Shown here piece by piece: positions 36,993-47,971 of a stretch of 64,000 nt of DNA. This stretch comes from Pilatotrama ljubarskyi (lineage: Eukaryota > Basidiomycota > Agaricomycetes > Polyporales > Polyporaceae). Location: contig MU277702.1 in NCBI GenBank assembly GCA_022385805.1, positions 186,001 to 250,000 on the forward strand, given 5' to 3'. The translations under genes and the position numbers were made by a program. The notes under the pieces are model-generated. The model worked only from the letters and a program-made list of their open reading frames with translations, did no database searches and was not told the origin of the DNA. Positions within the stretch are counted from its first letter, which is position 1; the number at the start of each line of letters is the position of its first letter.

Positions 36993-39900
36993 ATGGCTCT
37001 CAAAGGACTCCCTTCGCCGTCCAGTGGCGACAGCAACTCCCCATCCCCTGACCTCGCATCAGACGGCCCTTCTCTCAACGCGTCGCCAGTCTCCGCCGCC
37101 AACTCCCTATACATCTCACAAGCCTCGGATGAAGGAGAGTCTACGCCCAACCACAGCTCGCGAGGCACACCGTCGCACTTCATGTCGGATCTGACGCGCT
37201 CGAGCTCGGCCGGAAAGGGCGGATGTTGGTACGCCTACCTCATACCTTCCATTCTCCGCGTCCACCACCGCTCACACCCATCGCTCCCTGTCTCCCTCCG
37301 ACGCGCGTGTAACCGCAGGACATGTCGGGTACGTCGCAAGGTATGTATCACGGCGCAGTCCGTCTCTTAGTGATAACACCTGCGCAAGTGCTCACCTCGT
37401 CCCCTCTCTCCCCTTCTCCCCAGAAATGCGACGAAGAACGCGAAGGCGACTCCTGCAAGACATGTCTGCGTCTCCGCATAAAGTGTCTCGGCTGGGGGCC
37501 AAAGAGGCCCGACTGGATGCGGGTGCGTCTATCACATCTCTAGGCCGCGCCACAGCCAACTGTGCTGATGCGACCGCTCCCCCCTTCCTCCGCATCTCTG
37601 TAATGCGACGACACCTACCTTGCACGTCCCTGCTGCGGATGACGGACAGGACAAGGAAAAGGTCGCCGCGTACAAGGCGGATATCAAGGAGCAGCTCTCG
37701 CGCATGGGCCTCATCCGCGGCCAGCCACGACAGCCCTGGCACCTCTCGGCCTCCCAGCCTCCAACGCCAGGCGTCGCGGGCCCGGGTCCCCAGACGCTGC
37801 GACGCAGTCTGAGTTCGCGGGAAACGTACCGCCGCGAAGCCGCCTTCATGCGCGGCCAAGCTCCATATCACCTTCCTGGGCTGCCCGGCACCGTATCCCG
37901 TAAGTGGCCGTCCCTTTCCGCATCGCGCCGCGTGCGTGCTCGTCCTCGTGCCCCGTGTCCGCGAAGCCTCTCCTCAATTTCGCCTATCTGGAATGCTGAG
38001 AGAGGCTTTCGCGGACGGTGGCCCGAAGACGAAGACGAGCAGGACGTAACCTTCCCGGGCTTTCATGACCGCTGACTGGGCTTCTCGCAGGGCCCGAGCA
38101 CCCACATAACATCCCCTCCGCGTCGTCGTCCCGCTCGAACCAGATGTCCCCCATGGTGAACTTCGTCCCCACCCCCTCTAGTGTCAACATGTCCGACAAC
38201 GTCTACGGCTATCCACAGTCAGCATCATCAGCATCACTAGTAGGAGGCGACGACGCACAGTATGGCTTCCTCCCTGGTCGCAGCGTGCCGATGCCGTTAC
38301 CTTCGACGCCGTCGATCCCCCAGGAGGAGTACCTCGCGTACTACTTCAAACACGTTCGAGAATTGCAGTTCGTTTTCGCCGGAGAGTCGCTCACGAACAT
38401 TTTGTATCCTGTGAGTGTCGTGATTATCACTCAGCTTCGTCGAGGTCGTGGCGGCGAAAGCGTTGGTCGTTTTCCTCCACGACACCTATGCCTCCAACCC
38501 TGTGAGCATGCATCAAATTGGCACTCAGCGAAGCGGTGCTCGCACCTGGATTTGGAATTCCTCGTCTTTCCAATACTCCTGCCAGACGTCAGAGGGTGGC
38601 ATGCGGTTCTGCGCGCCAGAACGCGTTCGCGAGTGCGCCGGTTTCACTGCTTCCCCTGGGAAGCTGGAGAAGTGGCGCAGCGCCAAGATCCCGTTCTTCT
38701 GTGCTTCACGAACCCGCTCGGACATCTTCTCTGACGCGCACCCCATCGCAGATCGTCCAGGCAGAGCCCAACGGCGTCGTCGCCCTCTCCCTCTGCGCCC
38801 TGGCGGCGTTGCAGCATGCACGGTTACGGATGGCGCGCGGCGCCGATCCCATCCTAGAAGACCCCGACCAAGAGAGCGCACCGTCCCGCCAATTCTACGA
38901 CCGCGCCCTGTATCGGCTCGTCCACGCGCAACAGACGAACGGGACCGGGCAGTACTCGGACTCGGACGCGGTGGCGGCAGTGATGCTCGTCTCGTACGGT
39001 GTCCTGGGTGGCGGCACTATGGACTGGACGACGCCGCTCGAGTACGCGTGCGAGTGGCTCAGCCAGACGGGGATATTCAACGAAGAGAACCCGAAGCTGA
39101 CGCTGCTGAGTATGACTCCCACCGGGAGGTTCGCGGCGAAGGCAACCATGGTACGTCCACCTGTCGTTCGTTGCTGCCGCGGAAGACTGACAGGGCCGGT
39201 GATCAACCTACCAGTACATCGACGTCATGTCGAGCATCACACTGAAGCAGCCGCCACGCTTCCTCTCACTCTACAAGCGTCTCTTCGGCGGCGGGGCAGG
39301 CTTCTGGGCGACGAACACGAGCCCCAGCACCAGCGGGCAGCACGCCGAGCTGCGCATGGACGCGCTCACGGGCTGTCCCGACGACGCACTCCTTGCCCTC
39401 GCCGAGATCTCCGCGCTTGCGCACTGGAAGGCGACCGAGCTCCAGAACGGCAGCCTCAGCGTGCGCGAGCTGATCCGGCGGGGTGACCAGATCGAGAAGG
39501 AGCTCAGGGAGCGTGCGACGGGCATCCGCGTCGATGACGACGACTTCCAGTCCTCAGGGCTCGCTGGCTTGGAGATGGGCGTGGCGCCCGCGGGCTTGCC
39601 TATGGCGATGGGGATGCCACCGCCGGGGATGTCGGGGGCGTCGAGGTCGCCTAGGACTTCAGTAGACACCACCAAGCACCTTGTTGGAGAGATGTTCCGC
39701 GAGTCGGCCGTCTTGTATCTGCACACGGTACTCAGCGACTCTTCGCCAGGTACGCGCGCTCGCCTTGCGGTTTCGCCGATCCGCGTAGCTGACTCTGTCT
39801 TCGCTTCCGCACAGGCGTTCCGGAGATCATGAACAGTGTCGAGCAGACGATGAAGCTGCTGAACGAGCTGCCGCCATCGAAGTACGACCGCGCGGTCATC

Positions 39901-40143
39901 TTCCCGCTCTTCCTCGCCGGCTGCATGACGAACATCTTGATGGTGCGCGAGGTCGTTAAGCACCGCTTCTTCATGCAGGACGCCACCATGGGCAACATCA
40001 TGCTCGCGCAGACGGTGATGGAGAACGTCTGGGGGCAGCGCGAGGCGATCACCCGTTCGCAGCGTCCCGGTGAGCACCCGATGCCCTTCGGCGACTGGCG
40101 CGACGGCCTCCGTATGCAGTGGGCGAGTCTGCTCCTGATATGA
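36993..40143 (+). CDS. Zn(II)2Cys6 transcription factor, paralog 2
   Basis: Eight exons (36993-37228, 37319-37340, 37424-37522, 37650-37899, 38091-38410, 38752-39150, 39215-39749, 39815-40143) give 729 aa. A Ser/Pro-rich N-terminal part precedes the zinc cluster from Cys78 (C-x2-C-x6-C-x8-C-x2-C-x6-C, from GGCWTCRVRRK to RIKC), then LGWGPKRPDWMR and the linker YKADIKEQLSRMGLIRG. The C-terminal fungal-specific domain aligns with paralog 1 at several points: YIDVMSS against WFDVLAS, the PRFL...LY/MY..LFGG region, IAEIS/LAEIS..AHWK, and PEIMN near the end. Exon 2 is a 22-nt microexon inside the zinc cluster. A 341-nt intron (38411-38751) is the longest intron seen in this window; comparison with paralog 1 fixes its borders. 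The DNA targets are unknown. Confidence 0.9.
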
Positions 40144-43100
40144 TACGCTTCACGTCAGTTCTGCGATGGGCCCGAACTTCCGACGCACCATCCGCCCCAT
40201 AGAGCAACGGTTGTCCCCAACGCCGCGGCAGGGGCGATCGCTTCCATGACCCCCACGACTTATGAGAGGACTTACCTACAGGCACCACATATAATAGCCT
40301 TCGCTATCCCTTGTCACATTTCTACCCTTCGACTTCGCGCAGTATACCCTGGCGGGTGTAATTACCGCCTCGCTTCGCTCCTGGATCTCTTGTATATGTC
40401 CGTCTCGTATCTGTACTGTCTTGATTAGCTATGTGTTCTATGGTGTCTCGTACTAGTAATAATGAATATGACTTGCCTCTCTCCACACTGGAAGCACCGG
40501 AGAACTGAACCGGGGGTGGCGCCGTGTTGGGTAACTCGGTCCGAACGGGCCCTGTCAGAGCAGCCGCGCCCCGTGGCGATAGCCATTGTGGTGAGCGACG
40601 AGGAAGTTGTCGAAGGCTGAAGTTGCATGAGGGGAATGACAGGCATCCAGCTGGCCCGGTGAGAGCATGGTGAAGGGGTGGCGAAGGCGACACTTGCTTG
40701 GAGACCCACCTGCGTCCTTAAATCGCGAAAAGTGAGCGAGACATAAGAGGCATAGCGCGGCTGGAGTGGTTGTCGGCGCCGAACATGGGCGCGGATCAAG
40801 GATAGACTACGCGAGGGCGGCTGATGGCGCGCAGAACGACCGTCGAGACTGAAGAATGCGAAGATAGCGAGCGTCACTGAGAGCAGCAAATGTACAGAGA
40901 TCGACCGCAGCGTGTTGAAACAGCTTCAGTCAAGGTGGTTTGGCGGATGATGTGTTGCGAGAATGCCGGATATTCAGCGATCAACGAGTCGACTTTGGCG
41001 CAGTGGGCCAGGAAAAGTATGATGGCGGCCCCGGGCGTGCGAGATGACGCAGGATCGTCGGTGTCCAAGACATAGAGTCGCTGTATGCGGTTTTGTAAGA
41101 TCTTACGACGGAGCGCACGACGAGAGGCGGGGACGGGGGCGCCAGAGAGGGTGGGTGAAGCGGAGCGGGGCAGGAGAGGCGAGGGAGGAGGAGAGAAGGG
41201 TATATACCGATGCCCCGGGGAATGCAGGGCCAATCAGAATGCGCCGTGGCCCCCGGCTATCGGTGATAGAATGCGGCGGCTGTTAGCCGGGCCCAAGTCA
41301 ATGCAGAATATAATCCGCACCTGCCAGACCGTCCTGCCCTCCATCCTCTCTCGTCGTCGTACATCGTCCGCTGCTTGCCGTATCTACGAGGGTGAGGGAG
41401 GTAAAGTATGCTCGCATGGCGCCTTCGTCTTTGAACTTATAACGCGACGCCCGAGCGGCCACGCGCCGGGCTGATCTGCTTAGCCTCGCCGCCCTGGTCT
41501 TGCGCGCTGCCCGCTCATCTGTCCAATTTCGTCCCTCCTCCTTCTACGCGGACTTCGACTCGCTCATGTCGCTCTGCGCCCGCGCAACCGCTTCTCCAAT
41601 CTCGCGCAGACCTCAGTTGGCCGACTGGCGACCATGATATCATGATCCTCTCGCTCGCAATCTCGATTCTGAGCGACCGCTCTCATGTGGCACACAAGAC
41701 AACTGGAGGTGCAGCGGTGCTGATCAAACTAACCGCGCGAGCACGGGTATGTATTCTCATACAGCCTCGACTGCTTTGATCTCTGCGCACCCTTCCCTCG
41801 CAGATAGCCAGCGTGTGCGCCCACTCATGCTCAAAGTTACGCCAGCGCCCATGGACGAAACACATCGTGGCGTCTACAGCCAGAGCGGACCATCGGACCT
41901 CTGCAAGCCTTTGACCTCGGTGGCGCGTCGCACCTTCTCGCATGCTCTCGATTCAGTGCGTGCAATCACTCTCGCACGGGTGTCCGATGCGCCCATATTA
42001 CTGTGAGAACTTGTCTCCTCTGAGATCGACAAGGGGCGCAACCGGCCTTACGACGTCCGGTCGCGCGCGCGCTCTGCATGATGGGCGGCACCCACCTATC
42101 ATACAGAACGTGCACTTTCCGGACGTCCTTCCCCGGCGCGTGTGCAGCAGATTCACTGTCACTATAGACAGCTCTGGGTCGCGCTTCTCCACGTCAGGGC
42201 GGCCAGGTCATTGTCAGTGCTTGCGCATTGTCGCACGGCACGCCGGATGGCAGCGGATGGCAGCGGACACTGACTAACGCCCCTCGTTCTGCGGAGGTCG
42301 AGTCCGGGACGTCTGGCGCTGTCGTCGGTATGCGTAGCATTGACAGTGCAGGGTCGCGACTGACAGACCCTCATGGCGGGTTGCGACGATCAGTCAGTCC
42401 ATGCAATGCGCCCCTTCTAACCTTCTTCCTCATCCCGTTGCGTCACCAGGAAGAGGTTTTGACGTGTGCCTCGCATTCGCCGGTATTTTGATCTCCGTGC
42501 AAGACAATGTACTTGGTTGACAGCTTACAGCTGGTGTGGGCTATGTCTACCAGCTCGCACCGTCGTCGTCGCGTCCTGGCAACTCCCAGAATATCTGGCG
42601 CAATATACTTGTCTCGCATTCGGTCGTTCCGTGCAATACGCCCGGGTATGGAGTCCGGACAGTCTCCACAATATTCATCCTCCGATTGCACAGTCACCTC
42701 ATGCACCGATCCTTGTGACCGTAAATTCTAACGATAATTCCCTTCCAAAGTTCGACGCTGATTTCACCACACTTAGTGACAGAGTGCCATGGTCAGCCTC
42801 CGGGGTCCTACTGAGCACTTGAAGGCCAGGAATGTGACTTCCGTGCGAAACTCTACATGATGACCACAGTCACAGTCATTCCAGTTCAGCAGCTTGAAGT
42901 CATCCAGAGCGTTCGCCGCCACCGTCCCAGTACTTCTGCGGTACCGATGCGTGATACATTGCGTGCCGTGAGAAGGACGGACATCCGGTTGAACTCTGCA
43001 CTGGGACGCCGACGAGGCACGATCGTGCTTCGGGAGCCCCAGGTGACTCGAGAGGTCGTCCGAAATGAACGAGCCAAGGAGACGCATGGACTCGTTCTGT

Positions 43101-43718
43101 ATGAGGCGATGCGAGGTCTTCTAAGCCTATGCCGTGGTGCCTTGTCCAAGTACTTCTTATTGGCATCCTGAGGATGAGAATCAGTGACCTTCATATCACT
43201 CTGTGTTTCGTCCCCACATCCACCTTCTGTGGCACAGGCTTGAGTCGAAACCTACCCCGTCCATCCTGTCCTTCCGCAAATTGATCAAACCGCCCGTCCG
43301 CTTACGTCTTTAGGCCGGACGTTCAACCATCCTGGGCGTGTTCACTCCTCGAAAGCTTGAGCTTCGTTGAATAACGCATGAACTACTTTACATCGCCTCG
43401 CTCGGAGACTCGATCACGAGAAGACGATCGTGCCATATCGTACACCCCTCCAGAACATCGATACAAGTACAGCCCACGGAGGGTCCGACCGGATCCGTAT
43501 ATACAGAACTTGCCACATGTGTGACGGATAGAAGGAGAAGAATGTAAGAGGATGTCCGAGCATATCACACTCATACTTTTGTCCAGGAATCGTTTCCAGG
43601 AAGAATGACCGAACCGCATACGATCGAGAGCTTCAGCATATACTGCAGCATAATCGTCCCGCAGCGCCTCACGCCGGCACTCGGTCCTTCGGGATAGGTG
43701 CGGTGGCCTTGAGGGCGC
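40144..43718. other. gene-free tract, 3.6 kb, between tail-to-tail genes
   Basis: The tract is flanked by the 3' ends of regulator 2 and the J-domain gene. No exon chain could be supported. A perfect 2 x 10-bp tandem repeat (CGGATGGCAG) lies at 42244-42263. A TATATA element near 41200 has no gene assigned to it. Confidence 0.45.
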
Positions 43719-45461
43719 CTACGCCGGGAGCCTGAGGTGCATCGCGTCCTTCAGGGTCTGCCATCGTGACCGCTGGAGCTTGTCGGACTCTGGGAAGACG
43801 AACTCCCACCTGTCGCGTGCACGATGGTCAGCACCTTCGCTCGCTAGGCATCCCAACCCCAGACCCCATCCCCGTACACGGCCTCACGCTCGGACAAGAG
43901 GACCGTTTCGCGAGAGCGGCTGGGGATGGTGAAGGAGACACGCACCTGATGACCATATCGCCCATCCCAACTATGCACCCGTTCTTTCGCACAGGCATCC
44001 CCGCGCCGTATATCCGCGTTCCGTCCGCCGCCTCTACGAGCGTGCGCGGGATCGGGATCGTGTACTCTTCGCCGTTGATGCCCAGCACGTACACCTCGTC
44101 CGCCTCTTCTGGCGGTTGTCCATGAAGTGGTTCGAGTCCGCTGCGCATCTGCCGGATTGCCCCTCTCCCAAGCCAATAACGTCCGCTCCCAAGGCCCTCG
44201 CCGTGACCCAATGCATTGTACGTGTTGGTAGAAAGACCGCCAGGTGGGTATGGGCGCGGGTGTGGGTCGATCCATGGCACGCGTACGGGCAGGATGAGGT
44301 CGTCGCCCCTGCGCACGAAGCGCGGGTGCGGCGCCTCCGCGACGACGAACACGATATCCTGGATCGAACCGTCCGGGCGCTGGTTCCCGACGCGTGGAAC
44401 GCGGATGCGAGTGCCGGTCGTCCACCCAGGCGATACGTGGACGTCGATCTGTACCGTCTGTCTCCGCGAGCCTGCATCGGTGCTCGATACCGGTGATAGC
44501 TTCGTAGGCGGGATCGGAGCAGGATTGAGCGTGCGGGTGATACGGTAGCGGTGCACTGCCCCGAAGTAGAGGTCTTCGAGGCTGAGATGGAGGGGGAAGA
44601 TCCAATCCTTCGTGGTCGCTGAAAAAGAGCGTGGCGAGCGCAGCGGCTTGAGGGGTGTCCCAAGGTCAATGAACTCGTAATCGTCCTCCCCAAGCGTCGG
44701 CTTCTTTGCCTTCGCCGGACCAGGCTTAGCCTTGAAATGATCGTGGGCATGGGCGTGAGCAGACCTGCGGATCCCGATTCGCTATCATGTGAGTACGTCT
44801 GTGCAATGAGGAACACGATGGGGTTGCCTGCGTACCCCGCTTCAGAAGACGCGTCTGAATCCGTATCTCGATGGTGACGATGCGGCGACTTAGAGTGCGC
44901 ACGCGCAGTCCTGGGCGCAGCGTCGGCTCCGCGATTCTCAGATCGTCCAGGCTTGTTATCGGGATGCGCATGGTAAGCTTCATCTTGTTTGCGCATATTC
45001 GCCTCCTCCTTCGCAGTCGACTCGGTTCCGCGGGAGGCTCGCGTGGAGGACGAGGACGCGCTTGGAGCAGAGCTGCCCCGGAAGTGGCCACGGAACGATG
45101 AGTTACGACGAAAAACGCTGCGCTTGTTGCGTTTCTTGCAGACCTCCACCAGAGCTTTGTAGGCTTCGTTCACCTAGTGCGGCCAACGTTTCGACACCGG
45201 TGTCCATGTATACTCCCAGCTCGCAATGCGCACCTCGATGAACTTCTGCTTGGCCTCCTCTGGATCCGCGTTGTGGCGATCAGGATGCCACCGGAGGGCC
45301 TGTAGACTATGTGAGCAGCTCTGCATCGATAGATGGCCGGTGCAGCATAAACGGCTCACAAGCTTCTTATAGGCTACCCTAACGGCGTCCTCGTTCAGAT
45401 CTTCGGATGTGAGACCTAGCGTCTCAAGGTGTTTGTCCACTTCTGTTGTAGCTACAGGCAT
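43719..45461 (-). CDS. divergent J-domain protein with DnaJ C-terminal domain
   Basis: Five minus-strand exons (45461-45360, 45299-45234, 45173-44836, 44764-43946, 43809-43719) give 471 aa. The J domain is N-terminal, with the HPD triad at 39-41 (ALRWHPDRHNADPEEA). Instead of a Gly/Phe region there is a long Ser/Arg/His/Asp-rich linker (about 70-220), including RHHRDTDSD and a short His/Ala run. A DnaJ C-terminal substrate-binding domain follows (about 222-471: LHLSLEDLYFGAVHRY, VSPGWTTGTRIRVPR, GAGMPVRKNG). That part is clearly related to the Sis1-type protein at 11471-12778 but is interrupted by a ~50-residue insertion rich in Gly, Pro and Tyr. It is probably an Hsp70 co-chaperone with a specialised client or location. 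The region before the ATG is purine-rich on the plus strand, that is CT-rich in the sense of the gene. Confidence 0.88.
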
Positions 45462-45898
45462 CGCGGGGTATAGGAGCAGACAGCGTGAGTGGGGTGGACG
45501 AAAGAAGGAAAAAGACAGAAAAATGCAGGGGAAAATAGACAGAGGCAGCGACGAAGGAGAGCCTCGACCGGCTCCCCTCGGTTATATCTCATGAAGTAAA
45601 GGAAAACGAGGCGCAGCTCCCAGAAGCCGCCGGATCTCCTCCACAGGCCGGAACGCTGCAGGATGCGAGTGACCCTGGACAAAAGAAGAAATGCGACCCT
45701 TTGCGGGGCAGCCTCGTGCCAGGCATGCACGATGAAGCGTACTCGCCCAACAGCGGCGACGATGATCACAGTAGTGCCGATAGAATAGAGCACGCCAGCG
45801 AGAGGTGCTTTGATTTGGTGCAGAGTCACCGAGATGCGGAGAGCTCTGGATCCTATCAGGTCATGGGGATTTCTGCTAGGCGAACAGGAGGTCGGCAT
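45452..45898 (-). CDS. doubtful 148-aa ORF with one hydrophobic segment
   Basis: This ATG-started minus-strand frame contains IKAPLAGVLYSIGTTVIIVA followed by AVGRVRFIVHAW, which resembles the last membrane span of DUF202-type proteins. The partner motif of that family (ERTF/ERTW ahead of the first span) is not found upstream, and the frame overlaps the leader of the J-domain gene on the same strand. It may be a relic of a DUF202 gene or a chance frame. Confidence 0.15.
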   Translation of the reverse strand: MPTSCSPSRNPHDLIGSRALRISVTLHQIKAPLAGVLYSIGTTVIIVAAVGRVRFIVHAWHEAAPQRVAFLLLSRVTRILQRSGLWRRSGGFWELRLVFLYFMRYNRGEPVEALLRRCLCLFSPAFFCLFPSFVHPTHAVCSYTPRCL

Positions 45899-46275
45899 GC
45901 ATGATGCTGTCGTTTGTGATGGGCCTGCTGGCGGGCATGCGCCCTGCTAAGCGGTGCCGAAACTGTGAAGAGCGGTCAGCACGCAACATAGGCTCTCGGG
46001 GTTTCTTCTTACCTATGGACTGTCTGTTCTGTCATCTGCAAGCCAGGCCACGGTAGTGCAAGCCTCGAGAGCCTGCGATCCGATGAATCACGCCCTGTAT
46101 AGTGCGCTCGCCGCTACTGTCCTCAGACTGTTACTGCAAGCGTATCGATGTTGGACAGCAAGCAATTCAGGATGGAACTACCGAACATGATGCGAACATG
46201 ATACGGCCGTATGAACTTGAGCGACGGGCGATCCTGTATGGTTAGCTGGGCTCAGCGGGATTGTCTCTGCTCAAG

Positions 46276-46463
46276 ATGGCAGACATCGACGTCGAGGCGG
46301 CTTTGGCACCCATTTCCCCTCCTCCGGCACTTCCCGACGAGCATCACGGGCCGAACGCCACTTTGAGTATGCGTCGTCGTTCGTTCAACTCAGTAACCCT
46401 CCTTCACCAGGCTCTTCCATAGTCGTCGATTATGTCCTTGAATCTCGCGGTCATCATCTCTAG
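46276..46463 (+). CDS. possible short gene or 5' gene fragment
   Basis: An ATG at 46276 opens an exon ending at a GTATGC donor (46367). A 44-nt intron with a CAG acceptor leads to a second exon from 46411, giving about 47 residues that start MADIDVEAALAPISPPPALP and end soon after SSSIVVDYVLESRGHH. The Pro/Ala-rich start looks like a real N-terminus, but no continuation could be found, so it may be a truncated gene. A minus-strand frame overlaps it. Confidence 0.2.
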
Positions 46464-47875
46464 TACAGCAGCTCGAGGCCGGGTTGAGGACAGCAGCAAG
46501 GCCTCTGCACAATCGGCCAAGGTCTGCTGCTGCAGAATGTCCGGTTTCCACTGCAGACGTAAAATTGTCTGAGGGCCTCCGGCGTGCTCCCTTCCTGCGG
46601 ACAATGCACCTGAGGCAAGGAAACGGGTGGCGTGCGGCTCAGTATTCCTATTGGCTCCTCGGGTGTGCAGTGCGCATGGCAGACCGACTTGGAAAGTCTT
46701 GCAGTCCGGTACGTCCTATGGTTCTATCACGGTTTGACCTCTGTATCCTTGCATGCACTGAACTGTGTCAATCACCTCCGTCTACTATCCATGCCACCGG
46801 TAGGATTACTCCGGCCGTACTGAACATGCACTACGTTTTGCCGGAATCGGTAGGGAGGATACACCGAGCTCCCCTCTCGTGCAAGGCATGAAACGTCTGC
46901 TCACGCATTTTACGATGCCTTCATCATGCTTCGTGCGAGGACTGGCTTTGATTTTGATGGTCCCTGCTATGTTCTCCTGCTTTCCACTTCCTGCTTTCAG
47001 CAAACTGGCGGATAGCAGGTGCTCTGTTGATCTAAGCCTAACCCTCGCTTAATCGCGGTCGGCTTGGTTGCATATTGTATACCGGCTGCTTCGCTCAGGA
47101 GGCTTAAGCGAGATGATGAACGGATGCATGTCGTCAGATTGCCATAGTGCATATCACAACGAGCGACCTGCTCGACTCATCCTCGTCTTCTGTCGCAGCA
47201 TTCCAGTCTGATTGTGGTGGGTCTTCACATCATCTCTAGATTTCCTACTAGAAACAGACCTACACGCATTTACCACCCTTTGTCTCGTAGGGACCAGTTG
47301 TCCGTGCCGATTCCCTTGCAGGTACTGTAACATGCAGCATGACTCCTCGATAACATCTGGCAGTACGTGTGTCCGCCTCGCAGTAACTGCGTCGGCCCTC
47401 CCAGCGTCATCGGCCGCCGTCTCCATCGTGTCCCAAGCAATAGGGATGCTACGTGCGTGTACGATGGAGCGCAGCCTGAAGGACGGAGTTGTGGACTGCT
47501 CTATAGGGGTCTGCAAAGGCGGAGGCAAGTGGATGGGCGTAGATAAGCAAATTACCGCCTTCCTATATCAAACCACGCCTGCACCTCACTATGGCTATCA
47601 TTGAGCACCTCAGTATATGGGCGCGTGTGCCGATGCTCCTCCTTCTGATGGCATGTCTCACGATGACTACACAGCATCAGAGTCTTCGTCGATCGGCATC
47701 GCACATCGCATCGGGCCAAACCAAGTCTGCTCACTAAGCCGCCGGTCAGGGACGGCCATTCTGTCAATGCTCAGTCACCGTCCAAATCAGCTCGTAGCTC
47801 GTCGAGCTGAACGGCTGACATATTCGATTGCTGATCCTGAGTGTAGAACCGTCGCTGCTGGAGAGTACAAGGTGC

Positions 47876-47881
47876 TATAAA
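47876..47881 (+). promoter_or_regulatory. TATA box (TATAAA)
   Basis: TATAAA lies 96 bp before the ATG at 47972, a good core-promoter spacing for the Rossmann-fold gene. Confidence 0.6.
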
Positions 47882-47971
47882 GGAGGCAGCATTCGAAGGA
47901 ATGGAGGACAGAGCGAGCTTCGTATCAGCTCGACAAGAACAGAAAGCACGGCGCTTCTAGTAGACTCAAAC

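Larger units (their letters stand above)
45899..47971. other. mostly gene-free stretch, 2.1 kb
   Basis: Apart from the short candidate at 46276-46463, nothing here can be called. The last 100 bp carry the TATA box of the Rossmann-fold gene. Minus-strand frames at 46404-46604 and 47154-47528 are protein-like in places but have no domain or consistent splice partners. Confidence 0.4.

Noticed and set aside
38411..38510. extra small exon in regulator 2 (frame VVAAKALVVFLHDTYASNP)
   Set aside because: It would need an intron of only 34 nt, and the paralog aligns straight across this point without the segment.
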